A DNA stretch of 64,000 bases, taken from the NCBI GenBank assembly GCA_037013685.1, contig CM072887.1:37685154-37749153 (forward strand). The letters run 5' to 3'. Positions 39,601 through 53,054 of this stretch are shown here, piece by piece; position 1 is the first letter of the stretch; each line of letters opens with the position of its first letter. Below the pieces are notes generated by a model. The model saw nothing but the letters and a program-made list of their open reading frames with translations, did not search any database and was not told the DNA's origin. Source of the DNA: Acridotheres tristis (lineage: Eukaryota; Chordata; Aves; Passeriformes; Sturnidae). Position numbers and translations under genes: made by a program.

Positions 39601-42600
39601 ACACATGGTGTATCAGGGCAGAGGTATGCAACACAAATGTCCAGGAACACAAGATGATCTATGGAGTCACCACCCAGGCACCTTCCCCTCTAACATTATT
39701 TCCTCCTTGGCTTTTTGAAGAATTCACTAAAGAGCTCCACTGTGTTTGGGGTGTTTTTTCTATGTTGACATGGTCTAGGTTTTTGTTCTGTTAAACTTTA
39801 GGGTCTGGTCCACGATGCTCTCTCAGGGGCTATAAAGAAAAAGTCAAATATCTAATTTCTCAAGCAGCAGGGCAGTCAGAACTACAGACACTTCTAATGG
39901 GGTTATCAGTAAAAGAAACATCAAGGTTGCTTTATGGTGTCAGCTCATTCCCAATGTGATGATATTATATTTAAAGAGAAACGTGAGAACAATCCAGAGG
40001 AAAAAAAAAGGTAGAGCTGTGATCCTGCCAAGATACAAGGGCTTGATTTCAGACATATTGACAATAGGAAAAGAAGTGGAGAGAAAAGCACTGAAAACTA
40101 AGGATGCAGCAGAAATCTGAAAGATCTTTTCTAAAGCTGACTTATTTCATAATCTGTATTATATTTTTGCACACAATTATTGCTGTCAGTTTATTTCCCC
40201 AGGATTTTTGTGGTTTCACAGTTAAAAAACACTCACCATTACAGGTGTCCCACAACTCAGTCTGAATAAAAAGGTACTGTGAAATATTAAAAGTGAGGCA
40301 TCATGTTTTTTACACTGTAAATGACCCGTTTTAGACTAAACAAGGGACAGATGAACAGTAAGCTTCAATGAAATGCAACAATTTCTTTTCCCCTCTGGCT
40401 GCTCACGCCATAGAGCATGATGACAGAGACAATGACAAGTGAGTCACTAAAACAACATTATTGGAATTGACAGAGATTGAGACAGTCATATTTGACTCTA
40501 AAAGATGCAGTCTATGTTTATCTGGCTGGAGTTGACGAATTTAGGTACCTGCAGGCTCACATCTGGTTATGTTCTAATCTAAATTCCAATGAGGTTATTG
40601 ATTCTGTTTGTATAAGAACACGGGTGAAGCTGGGTGAGTTTTACAAAGTAAATTTTTGTCTGAACCATGCTACAAGTGGCAGCTTGTCCCACGTATAATG
40701 TTGTATGCAGTTGCTTATGGAGTATGGCTGTGCCCATTACAGATATTGCTGGCTCTCTGGAGATTAAATGTTCTACACTACTAACTCCAGAGATTTATAA
40801 CTCTTGACAATTTTATGGCCCACCTTAAATAGCTGCCCTCTGTAAAAAAAGCAGCCTGTACTTAGAACAGCATGTAATGGTAAGAGCTTTACAGAGTTTT
40901 TATAGGGCACTGGGTATCAGCTGACAATTCACTCAGACAAATATCAGAGCCACCAAGGAAGAGGGAAAAAAAACCACAAGTGACAACCTCACACTAACCT
41001 GTGCAGAGGCTTCTTCTGTCCCACTGCATAAGAGTAGATCAACAGTGTAATTCCAAACAACATTGAAAAAAGCATCCTAATATCTCTGTGCTTCTCCATA
41101 ATCTTTCCTTTCTTCATGAGAGTGAAAGTCCTGTTAAAAATGGAACTGAGTAAGCTACTAACAAATGGTACTTTCAATAGCTAAAAGTGATTAAAATAGT
41201 GTAAGACTGAGTAGAGCCAGTGCTGATAGGAGCCAATATGTAGACACTTTTCTTGAGGACACAATATGGAAGAAAGCTATATGAAGAGGGAATGAAGAAT
41301 CATTTTCTATCCCTCCCATTTTTAGCAGAGAATTTTTGTGTCTGTGTAGCTAGTTTGAAGTTCAGAAGATCCTTCTCCCAGGGACTGATATTTGTACTAG
41401 CACTCTCATAACACAGAGAAACCCAGGGACCACATAAAACTAAAGGGCAGGGGGCAAGGTCTGACCCAAGGTGATCATGAAGATCTACAGTCTGGACTGT
41501 TTTCTCTGTTTGACCACATACAGCACAGAAAATGAAGATGAAAGACATGGCCAATGCACACAGGTTGGAGAGGTTAGGGCAAAATAACAGAAATTTTAAG
41601 CTGAATGAATATACTGGAATTTACATAAGATTCCTTTCAGGCTTTTCTGAAAAAATTGTGTTGGTAGATTCTATGTAAAAGCCCATTATCAAGGAACTAC
41701 TTTATTAAGCAGCTCCTTCACACATACTTGAAAGTCTAACTTGAAGTGCAACCTGCCACGATGTAAACTGCTAAAAAGGCAGCTCAACAACTTATTCATA
41801 TCCAAGTGCAGGAGTATAAGATAAAACTTGTAACCCTTAACCAAGGCTGGATTTAAGCTCCAGGTAAAAGAAAGCAGAAAGATAACAGAAGACAAATTCA
41901 GTACCAGAGAGCAGGTTTGCAAGTTTCATTTCCCTATGGACACTATTTGCAGAGAACAAAGGTTACAATAAAGCAAAGCCATTGCAGTAAATTACTGTGA
42001 AACAAGCCAAATACATTCAGTGGAGAAAGGAGTTGGCACCAAGCTCAGTTCCAGTTCAACTGGAAAGCAGCTCTCAGAATAGTATAGTAAGTTAACTTTA
42101 ACATTGCTCTCTTGGAGTAGAAGTGATGTAATGCATGTTATTATTCACTGATATTAATGAGTTCAAGAACATTTGAAACCTATGTATGGTGTATGAGCAT
42201 CATACTTTCAACCTGGAATGCTTATGCTTATGGGACCACCATAAATCCATGCTTTGATGAAAGAAAAAGGTTTTACAGCAGACATTTCTATGTAACTTTT
42301 CATCAGGTAAAACACAATGAATACCTCAAAGTTTTTTATTACACTCTTTATGGACTTGTTAGGATGCATAGAGTGCATCCTGAGGGCAAGACTGCTGACA
42401 TCTCTTCCATCTCTACAGATGGTATCAGCTGTCTCTGGAAGCAAATAGCAGAATTTGAAATCAAACACTGCAAAGCAGGCCAATAAAAATGTTGATGCAT
42501 GGAGACATTTCGGAGTTGTAGTTTGTTTGTTTGTTTTTTAATTACTTGATATTTCCTATGTTTTGCTCTGATCACTTGAAATTCCAAGCCTCATAAAAAA

Positions 42601-44495
42601 AGTCAGTGAAACAATCTACAAGTGTCAGATCAGACCCAGCAACTTCTTTGCACTTCATCTATATCCCAGAGGCAATGCTCTTCCAGCAACACAGCATTTT
42701 TAATGAAACACCGCCACATGCCACAGGAAGCATGCAGCTTTCTCAAAACGGACAGGTTACTAAAAAAAACAAGTCTTTAACTTAATAAGTCAAATAACAT
42801 GGAGTCTTAAGAACAGCTTAAGTTTTACTGAGGCTTTGTGAGTCTAGAGCCAACAGGACTGGGTATATTTCCCTTCTGCAGAATAAAACTGCTATCACCC
42901 ACCTCCCACTTTGCACTCTGATGACAGAAAACCAGGCAAGTAGAAGCACATCCAGGTCCTGAAGCATTCAGTGGAAACATTAGAGCATATTAGCTGTTGG
43001 AAGATTGTTGTTTGTATGGCTGAGAATTGCCATCAAATTTTGAAAGAGCTTCCTTTCTGTTGTAAGGACACCTGGGAAAAGGATCACTTACAAAATACAT
43101 CTCCAAATCAAACAATTTTCACCTTTCCTTGGAACTTTTCTAGCAAAAGAAAATATTTCCATTCAGTTTTACAGAATTCTTATTATAGAAGATACAAGGT
43201 GATTGCCAGATTGACTCCTCCTTGAAAATTAAGAACTTTATGGATCCCAAAAATTTTTCTTTGATCACCCATCTATTTTCTGAAAGGTTGCCTAGGGGCT
43301 TTCCAAGCAGCCTCTAAAGGTAAACCAGTTTTGTAATGCATGACAAATGAGTTGTTTCTGTTAATGCACGGGCGAATTGCCACTTTCCCTAATGGTCATC
43401 ATGCACACAGGTAACCATGCAGATGCCAAGTTCTCTCCTCCCATGTAGGAAGCTGCACTGACTCTCCCTGGGGTTTGGCAGGTGATAAGAGGCAGTCCTG
43501 CCAAAGCTGCTCTTCTCAGAAATATGCAAGCAGCACACACGCATCTATGGAAGGACCAGAGACAAGGTTTCTTTCCTGTCTAAGAAGTGAAAAAAAGACC
43601 CCATATCTGCTTTTTGAGCAGCCTCATCACAGATTCTTCCTTACTTGGGGGAAACGATATTATATTTTAACCTTTGTTCCAGGCAGTATTTTAGGGGCAT
43701 AGCTTTGCCAGTAGACAACAGGAGGAAACTGAGAAAGTCAGCAAAGAGTGTGGCATGCAAAGAACTTAGTCACTCAAGGCAAATTCCACAGGGATATGAA
43801 GTTAACACCCACAATTAAAAATTAACCATCAGTGAATTAAGGCCACCACATTTCTTGGATGACAACCATGCCTTTAGGTTTAACGGGCACTTGTTTCTCT
43901 TTTCTAATCAACTCTCTTGTGGTTTCATGAAGAAAAAGCAGTAATAAAACTTGCAAACAAATGGCTATTCTATATACATTTTAAAGATGCAATAGGATGC
44001 AATAAGCATGAAGCATTCACTAAAATCATACAGATGCAAAAGTGCACAGCAAAGAGTAGTTCAAAGCACCATGGAACATCACAATCAAGTAAGCTGAGAA
44101 GAGACTTTATAGGCTATTCCCTATTTGCCAGCAAAGAAAAATAGCAGCTCCAAGTGACAAAGCAAGTGAAAATCTTGCAGAGCTCTTCAGAATGTCCTAT
44201 TATCACCTCAGCAACCCTCAGGCACACATAATTGATAGGCAAAAGGGAAAAAACAGCTCTTGATGCCCAGGGCAAAAACAATAAAAAAATAAATTTACAA
44301 GTTGTGGCACATAAAATCTGCAGGCACTTTGACTATACTGATTAGGATAGGAAAATAAGATGTGACAGAAACAGAAAACAATCTGGAACATCATCCTAAG
44401 GAAGAAGAGGAAGTCTTTAAGGAGACCTGCAAGCCAGGTGGCTCAAGGTGTTCCCCTGAGGTGATGCAGAAAGCCTTTGAGATGACATCTGTATG

Positions 44496-44511
44496 AAAAA
44501 AAAAAAAAAAA
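44496..44511 (+). repeat. A16 homopolymer
   Basis: An uninterrupted run of 16 A. No retroposed gene or SINE is recognisable immediately 5' of it and no target duplication is evident, so I do not read it as a poly(A) tail of a processed pseudogene. Confidence 0.9.
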
Positions 44512-45854
44512 TCAATAAAATTCAGCTATTTGGGGCAGCCCTTGTTTTGGGCTGGCCAAGAAAAAGTTTTTGCAGAGTAAATAGGCAAGTGGTTTTTAGC
44601 AATGAGATAATGCCCAAAGACTTGACAGGAATTTCCCAAGGGATACCAAGTACCCAAAGAAAAAACATCCATTTGCTCCTCTTCTAAGTAGTAGAGGACT
44701 TCTTCCACAAGCACTTTGGAAACCCTTCTTTCTAGAAAGCAGCACAGACACTAACAAGTGGTTTAGTTGTGAGATACTCCACGAAGAACCCTAATGCAAT
44801 ATGCTACTTTCTAAATTCACCTCTTCCAACTACTCTAGCTGGAATAACCTACGCACCGAAACCACCACACTAACTTTTGAATTTATGTAAGATGTTTTTG
44901 AAAGAAGGTGGCATATCCTTGGCCCACATAGCAAAATAAAGGATGATGACAAATATTCAGTGGATGGGTTGGGTGAAGTGCTTATACTTTGCAAGACTTT
45001 GCCTACTAAAATCCAAGGTTAATATCCTTGATCCAAGATGGCCAAATAGGACACAAACCAACTCATGCCCTACTGAAATTTTCATCCTGCTAAATGGATA
45101 TGAACCATCACCAATCATCCTGTAGCAATGTGCTCAGCTGAGAAACAGAATGGCACATGAGCTAATATTTCCAATGTTTAGCCCTTCCTGTTCCTGGTAG
45201 CTTTTTAGAGACATAGTGTAGGAAGCTGTTGATAGTAATCACATTGTGAGTTATATTTAAATCTACCACTAACATGAACCAGAACTCAAATTAAATAGTC
45301 ATGTGAGTCTTGAAACTATGCTCAATTCCAAGCAGGGAAATAAAGTATAGGTCTCCTTGGGTAGATGGCATACATCAGATATCTTATTCTTCAGCCATTC
45401 AGTTAATTTTTCCACAGTGCAATCCAAGAAAGGCATTATACTTCATGGGCTCATCTAGCTGATTGACAGGTTTTTGGAAGATGCTCCTCTGTGTGAGGCA
45501 GGCATGCCCTTAACCACAGTAGAGACAACAAGCAAGGAAGAATGCTTGGTTACACTTGACAGCCTCTCCACAATTTGAAATTTTTTACTAGATTTGAGAA
45601 ACAGAAAAAAGTCAGAATGCCTTCAAAGTAAATTTTCAGACATAGCATATGCAGAACATGAAAACAAACAGAAGAAATACACTTATTGAAAAGACACCAG
45701 ACTAAGACAAGATGTTCAACTCAACATTACAGGTGAACAAAACCCAGAGTTGCTATCCCCAGCCTCTTTCCTGTATTTCCCTTTTGGTTTCATTTATGGT
45801 CAGAATGTTTTGTTTGCAACCCTGAACTATGTATGCTTAAACTACTCCTGTGGA

Positions 45855-45920
<66 letters not shown>
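45855..45920. repeat. (ATT)22 microsatellite
   Basis: Twenty-two perfect ATT units (66 bp) without interruption. It is the purest and longest simple repeat in the window and likely polymorphic in length. It creates an artificial polyisoleucine run in one forward frame, which is not evidence of a gene. Confidence 0.98.
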
Positions 45921-45921
<1 letters not shown>

Positions 45922-48900
45922 CCTTTGGAATAAATAATTTACTCACTGGGCTCATACTGTCTTCCCAGCTGGATTGCATTTCACATGAGGTGCCGGATGT
46001 GGGTCTCCTATGATACATTCCATCTGAAAGAATTTCAAAACAGATATAATCTGGTTGAATGTAGAAAAAATAATAGGAAAGACTATGCCAAGACCTCTCT
46101 TAAGTACTTTAACAAAATTAGGATAGTAATTTTCAGTCATCCCTGACTTCAAAGGACTAGTTCATGATTATCCCTGGAAGAAAAATTAACCTGCAAACAT
46201 ATGCAACTTCATATATACTGGCAAATATAACCAAATACCTTGAAATAGGTCAATAATTAATCAGTGAGATGAATGCTGAAAACTGTTCTCAAGAGTTTGG
46301 GAATTATGTCTTAAAACTAAATTTAGTACTCAAAACAATGTACCAGCTATGACAATGTGCCAGCTACCTGCACAGATGATTTGGCCAACACAGGAGGACT
46401 ATGTGTACCTGTGGCCACTCTCAGGACAAAGCCAAAAAATCTCCTTGATGAAGAAAAGCCTAAGTAGGGCAGACTAACCTATAAGCTGAACAAGCTAACA
46501 GAATTTTCATAGTACGGAACAAATCCCAAAATTAACAGAAATTTGTATGATTGACATTTATTGGGAAGAAGTGGGTGATTAATTCATCAGACAAAAAAAT
46601 ATAAATTAACTACAACACTTTATCGAATGGCTATCTACAGTACTTTGCTTATTGTTGCCATGCATTTAGTGACCAGTTAAAAATATAGTTAAGGACCAAA
46701 ATAGAGCTATATCCTAATTTTCTATGTTTCCACTTCTTGTTTAATACACCAATATATCCTTCTAATCCATTGCTTAGTCAAAATTTCCTTAAAATTTAAA
46801 AAAAATCACTGACACTTGGGGTATAGAAATAATAATGGAATGCTCCAAGGCAAACAGGGATTAATTGTAATTGTCGATTTTTCTGAGCACATTTAAAGTA
46901 GCAACCCCATGCTGCCTTATTCCATGAATCCAGGAGATTGTTTGAGCAGGCAGTGTTATATTACTCTGGGGTGGGAATGAAATCATGTGGGAGCAGCAAG
47001 CACAGCTCATGGAGAAAAATTACCATTTTATATTTATTACTTTGACTGGTTTAAGTGCCACAGGAATAGACTCTCTAATGCATTTGAGTGCAATTCCCCA
47101 ACAATTTGACTCTGTTGCTTTGTAAACTATTTTTAGGAAAAGTCTCAGAAGACTTTTAAAGGCACAAACCATCTGAATTTAAAAGGTTATTTTGGTGGTT
47201 TATCAAAAGGATATAAATAATATGATACATCTGTCTAGATTAGATTGATTCTTCAAATTCAGGTAGGAGAACAGAACTTCTGGTGAAAAATTCCTGTTTT
47301 AAACTTGCACATCATTTTTGTTCCATAAACTCAAATAGACTTCTTCAGCAGGCTTATCATAATTTTGGATTTCCATTGATAACTCTACAGTGTAGAGTCT
47401 TCAGGCTTTTAAAACAAGATATTATTATAAGGAAACTACAGGCTTAAACATACGTAATTATTATAATATATAATTATACTGTTCACAAGCTAATAGCAAA
47501 AGAGCATAAGGACATTCTATTTTAGAGGAGGAAAGTTAAGGAAAAAGTGGACAGGCAAAAGTTCATGTCTCTAAAAGGATATTTAACCAAAACTATAATT
47601 TTTTCATTAAACAGTAAGGTAATTTCAGGTTCCCTACTTCCCTCCTTTGTATCTTCACACAGCCATAGACATTAGATAAAACCATTTGTTGGCATCCTCT
47701 TCTCCATCACCCTTAAAACCTGAAATCTGAGTGTCCAGCATAAAAATGTACCTTTCAGCTGCTAGCAACCTACCATAGATGAATTTTTGTGTTGACCTTA
47801 CAGCACAGGCTAATTAATATCTTGAGGAAGTATATGAATTCTCCCCATGTGTGTAGTAATAGCTACACAATGAATAAACCACATGACAAGGCTGAAAACT
47901 CTTTACTGATTTATGACGTAATAGCTCAGAGGTATTTCCTGTTTATTTTCATAGTCTTTTCTCTCTTAGTTGCTGAGTCTTGGGCTGCATACATTCTAAG
48001 GCAGAGTCAGAGCATGCTCTGAGCCTGACACCTAGGAACACGGCCTCCTTTCCTAGCTGCTGTTTCAGTGGACATCAGCAAGCCCCTTCCAAACCACCCA
48101 GTTAGCTGCCAAAACAACTGCTGCACTATTGTAATATAAGACATGTTTTTTAGTGCTTCTTAAAGGACATAACAGGCTCTTATAACAACTCAAAAACATT
48201 TCTGTGGGGACCTTGCACACTCTCCCTTGGAACTGCTCAGGGCATCCTTAGTCTGCCCTGTAATGCTGCAGGAAGCACAGATGGAGGAGGAGCCAATACC
48301 TTTTTCTGGCCATTGTACTATTACACCAGCATCAGGAGAGAAAGTGAGAAAGGCATTGACTTCCAGCTGTCATCATCTTGGAAAATTCTAACCCACCACA
48401 GTGACTCTGATCCAGAGGGCAATATTAGTCCACGTCGTTTCATCACAAACTATTAGTTTCAAGCTCTGTTTCCTCTCTGAAAGCTGGATGCAACAAGCAG
48501 TCAGCTCACTGTGTTCATCAGATGAGGACAGCCATGCCAAATCATCAAGGTCATTGAACCTTGCAGCATCTGATGGGAGCTGCATGATCACAGCCAGATT
48601 GCAGAGTCCTTAAGACTGCAGTTGCTATCCATATAAAAAGACTTTTTGATGGCTCTTCCCTCTCTTACCCCTTGGATAAATCTGTGAATTGATACAAGGA
48701 TTAGAAAAAGGTAAGCAATTTCTCCTCCAGTCACACAGACGTCACTCACTCATGCACACGCTTGAATAATGGTGCTGGAACTATTATATGGCAGGTATTT
48801 GGAAGTGAATCACACTAAACCAATCAGTGTAGATTTAATGACTTTGGTGAATTAAACTGTCTTAAGATAACTGTAGCTGTAATACGCCAAATAATACAAC

Positions 48901-51500
48901 ACAATCAGCAAACATATTATTCTATTATTATTATTGCAGTCAAAGATACCCCTGTTTTGTGAGATATATGAACCATTTTTCCCCAAATTTTGCATATAAA
49001 TATACACTCAAACTATCCTGGAATGGGATTAAACTCTGTGTTAAATGCTCTCCAAAGAACACTGCACAGATCACTCGACTAACTGCCTCAGTGTTTTATA
49101 GCTGGCCAAATCCTTCTCTCTCTGCTTTTATTTACTGTCCAATTTTCTGTAATTGGATTACTTCTCAAGGAGTGGAGAGGAGGTCTTCAGCTATCATGTC
49201 TAAAAAGTACAGTGTCTTTCCCACTAGCATCTTCAAAACTGCATGGATTTAGCAACAGTAGGAAAGAAAAGGATCTTCTGGATCTTGTCCTTCATTCCAG
49301 TGAGAGTTACAGTTATACAGAAACAATTCCAACACTTGCAACTTCATTGATTTTTTTTTAAGTGATATGATATATTGCTGGCCACAGGGGAGAGGCATAG
49401 GAAATAAATGAAACAAATTCAAGAAAACACCACTGTTTCTCATGAACCAAACAAAAAGGTTAAGCAGTACCCATCAAAGCAGTAATGTCAACACACACAC
49501 TCTCCCAAGACCCCTCCCCAAATCAGCTCCAGAAAGCTGTAAAAACATAAGTCAGAAATAGCTCCGATGAGTCAGAAAAGTAATTTCTATCTTACTTTCT
49601 TTCCCAGCCCCAGACACGTTCAGGTAAACACAAAGGCACATCATGATGAAATCAACAACTTGCAAATGAGAAAAATGAAGGATAATGCAGAGATCAGTGC
49701 AAAGATCAACAGCAGACCTTGCTTCTAGGAAACCTCGCTCCTTCCAAACTCCGGAAACTGCATGCAATGAGCTACAGCCACTTGCCACTTAGGGATGAAA
49801 ACAGAAGTCAAAAGAAAAGTCACAGCAATGACAGCAGATGCAGGTGAATTATGAGTCCTACCACAGCACTGTCTGGGCTAGGAAGAGGGGAAGGACACTC
49901 ATGTCAAATACCTGCATTGAAAAAAGACACTTCAGACATTTCTACAGCTGTTTTCTTCTCATCATTTCCCACTTAATATCTGTAACTATGGGAACACAAA
50001 GAAAACCGAAGATTTAGGGAAGCAGGGAACTGAGAAGCAAGACATCAATAGTTTCTTACAGAGATGAAAAGACAGACCAGCAAGATCAAATCTAACCAAG
50101 AAAGAAAAGGCATGTGGCAGCTCAGTAATGGTCAAATACACATCTCTGGTAGAGGGTTTAACCCATAAATACAGAGTCCTAGGTTTTAAATAAGGTAGAA
50201 ATATTACCACATTTGCTTCATCTGCAAATAGCAATGAGGAATTAGTTCTAAAAAGACAGCCCATAGACTTTTTCACTTTCCACAGAAATGCAGTCTCCGT
50301 TCAGTGTCACTGGCTTTTATCTAAGGTTTGCTCTGGTTACCTCATTAAGCACTGGCTTCTGAAATGTCTTGCATCCACTCTGTTCTGTAGCACAACAGTT
50401 AAATTTGTCACACTCGAAAGAGAACCTTGGAAGTATTAACTTTGCTATTTGGCCAAAATTAAAAAAAAAGACCAAAACTTTTCTTTATGTAGAATGAAAA
50501 AAGGCATGTCAGATAAAATTCAGAATCCCCTTTTAAACTGATTCTGAGAAAAAGTTTTTGGTATCAGATAAGAACAGAAAAGCCTGAGACACAAGATTAA
50601 TTTACATATTTAGTTTCATCCAGCAAATACTTTTTGCTGGTTGATATTATGTGACCACATTTCAAGAAGTGGCTTTTCCTTTCAGCTTCAAAGAAAGAGA
50701 AAAATAGAAGAATGAACATTTCTTTTGCTTTAAATCCGTACCTACTTCAAACACAGCTTTCTTTATGAAAGGCTGAGCTCACTTTTAGATTATAAAATTA
50801 AGCCCTTAATACTTCCTCCTTGAAACAATACATAACTCTGAACACTTTTCTTTGTGAAAAAGCACATACATTTTTCAAAAAAGACTACTATGGGTTTAAG
50901 CAGAGAGACTGAGAAATTGCACACTTAAAAGAATGTTTCCTGAGAAAGTGGAAAGAAAGTTGCAAAGGAGGTTCAGCCTCATCTTTCAACCTTAAATTAT
51001 GGAGGTCTTCCTTGATTCCAGCTGAACCCAGTAGTCTAACAGGTAATGTGCTTAACAAGGGAAAAAATAAAAAATCAAGCAAAACCAAACCACAGTGCTC
51101 TAAATTTTTGATTGATGGTCTAAGCTCATTACAGAGCTTAACCATTCTGGCCTCAAGTTACTAAATAGTTTATTTTGATGGAGATAGAAAGTTAAACCTA
51201 CAAAGTGCTAACGAAATGGATAACAAACTGCCAATGAGTGGATGTCAGGTCTGCTCTCGTGAGGCTACAACACTAGATTGCCAGTAACCATTTTCATTCT
51301 TGCAAGTAGTTCCAAAGCTTTGCTTTACTGCTGAAATTTCAGTCCATGCTGAAATTTAGATTTTTTTTAGTATACATGGCTTTCAGGACTTGTTTTCTAT
51401 AGATTCAGCCTCTGACCACAGCCATGACTCTTTGGTAACTGGTAGTTCAAGCTTCACGTGTTAAATAAAGAATTTGGACAAGGTCATTTCTGTCACCTCA

Positions 51501-51517
51501 CCCTCCCCCCCCACCCC
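51501..51517 (-). repeat. C-rich tract, possible G-quadruplex on minus strand
   Basis: CCC, T, C8, A, CCCC on the plus strand gives on the minus strand GGGG, T, G8, A, GGG. That provides four runs of at least three G with very short loops, the usual pattern of a G-quadruplex. It lies about 170 bp upstream of the candidate exon at 51686-52191. Whether it folds in vivo is unknown. Confidence 0.55.
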
Positions 51518-51685
51518 GTTCAGCCTCTGATATGTAACTTACCTGAAGAACTAAATGGCAGCCTCTAACCACAAGAAAAAAAGGATGGCCAGTAGACCCT
51601 GTTGTGCTTGATTCATGACCCACTTAACAAGTGCTCTGGTAAAACCTCAATTCATTTCTTTAGGCCTATTTCTTATTTCTTACAG

Positions 51686-52191
51686 CACAATCTGTCTTAT
51701 GGCTCAGTCAGCCCCATGAGGCAAACCCTGGCAGTCCCATCTCCCAGCCCATGCAAGTACAAGGAGGAGGAGGAGATGATCTGCACACACTGTCAGTCAG
51801 CCCAAGGAACATATGAAGCATCCCACTGCTCAGTCTCAGGCACCAGAAACATCCTGTGCTCTCACAGTGACTCAGAGTCCTCAGGTGCCTGCAGTCAGAC
51901 AGCAGCTCAGCAGACAGGGGAGCACAGAGCAGCCTTCCCTGGCTCTCAGTGGGCAGAGGGAGGCAGACGTGCCACTGCCCAAGACTCCCTGAGTCAGCAC
52001 TGACTAAAAAACACCTTGAGTGCCTCACAGATCAATCAGCACAGCAGCCTGCTTTAACAAGTGCTACTGAACACACACAGGCTTGTTTCTACAGGAAAAT
52101 ATTTTAACTGCACACAAGGGTGAGCATTTTGTAAAACTGCCAGTGGATGATGCAGCCAGCACCACTAACGTGATCACAAAATCCTATGATG
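51686..52191 (+). other. Candidate non-coding exon (speculative)
   Basis: Seen in sequence: a GC-richer block bounded on the left by a pyrimidine-rich stretch ending in TTTCTTACAG (51676-51685), a good splice-acceptor context, and on the right by ATG|GTAAGA (intron would start at 52192), a good donor. This would define a 506-bp internal exon. A 133-codon frame runs through most of it from 51602 to a stop at 52003, but shows no known domain, starts before the acceptor and stops well before the donor. A protein-coding internal exon is therefore unlikely; a long non-coding RNA exon would fit. Acceptor and donor matches occur often by chance. Confidence 0.2.
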
Positions 52192-52925
52192 GTAAGAACT
52201 TTATATTAAAAAATATGTAGCCCAAAATCAGTTATAAAATTAAAAATGTATGCCTCAGAATTCCAAAGGGATGGACAATTTTATTTACAAAAGCCCCCAA
52301 AATGGATGAGACTGAATTTTCAAGAGGCTCTCATGAAACCAACAAAAAATAGCTAAAGGCTGGCCAATTTGTGGTACTTCTTATATCCCTTTGCAGATTG
52401 CTTCTGATTTTTATTGGATTTTTCAAGTTATTAACAGATTTATCCTTCTCAAGAAAAAAACACTACTTTTTTGAGTGGGCCTGAAATCCAAATCATACCA
52501 AGGGCTGTGGAGGTCCCTGCAGAAGGTGAACAAGCAGAGTAGTGGGAAGAGTCTATCTCCAGCTCCTAGCAGGAGCCAGAACTTACAGCCCAACCTTTTG
52601 GACAGCAACCATAATGGGGGCAGCAGCCTTTGCTCCTGTGGTGTGAACTGCAGAGGCACCTCTGTGCCTGGGGCTGAGAGGAGCAGCACAGGCTGCTGGG
52701 TGGCTTGTGGAGAAGAACAGGGGAGGAAATCACATCCACCAGCCTTTCTGACCTTCCTGCCTCACAGTGATCTGTCCCCCAGCTAAAACACCAGAACAGA
52801 CACAGCGGCTCTGTTTCTGCACGTAGTAACCTGGGCAGTCCCAGTGCATGGCTCGGACTGGTGACAATGGATGGTTCTTTGCAGGATGAGCTAAAGCTGA
52901 AATCCTAAGGGATATGGGACATTAA

Positions 52926-52975
52926 TCATAAATATGCTAAGTCAGAAGGGGCTCATCAGGATCATCAGGTCTATG
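52926..52975 (-). mobile_element. Old CR1 LINE remnant, antisense
   Basis: The plus strand reads AATATGCTAAGTCAGAAGGG (52931-52950), then GCTCATCAGGATCATCAGGT (52951-52970). This matches the reverse complement of the 3' end of a CR1 subfamily, whose antisense tail typically reads AGAATATGCTGAGTTGGAAG, GGACCCATCAGGATCATC. Only about 50 bp is recognisable, and the sequence beyond 52975 has decayed. The terminal octamers are not preserved. Confidence 0.6.
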
Positions 52976-53026
52976 AGTATCACAAGACATGTGGATAAAA
53001 ACTTGGAAAACATGATTATTCTGTTT

Positions 53027-53054
53027 ACATATATATATATATGTATATACACAC
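53027..53054. repeat. Alternating purine-pyrimidine tract, mostly (AT)n
   Basis: AC, (AT)7, GTATATACACAC form a continuous alternating tract, with a pure AT core at 53029-53042. It is a short microsatellite. Confidence 0.85.

Larger units (their letters stand above)
16625..45854. other. Long unannotated AT-rich stretch, no gene seen
   Basis: About 29 kb without a gene or recognisable transposon. The longest plus-strand frame is 132 codons (34049-34447), in a locally GC-richer patch with no recognisable domain; other frames are shorter. Listed separately are two palindromes (19946-19967, 22011-22034), an AT-rich tract (28441-28500), a decayed minisatellite (30543-30664) and an A16 tract (44496-44511). 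AT-rich segments around 17840-18010 and 36340-36620 resemble vertebrate conserved non-coding elements in texture, which I cannot test here. Confidence 0.7.

Noticed and set aside
44440..44511. A16 run as the tail of a processed pseudogene or SINE
   Set aside because: No recognisable retroposed body upstream, no polyadenylation signal in position, and no flanking direct repeats seen.
45750..46013. Frame with a long isoleucine run
   Set aside because: The run is simply the (ATT)22 microsatellite read in frame.
51602..52003. 133-codon forward open frame
   Set aside because: No known domain. The minus strand is also open over most of it (51708-52028), as expected of a GC-richer patch rather than of coding sequence. 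Kept only as a possible non-coding exon.
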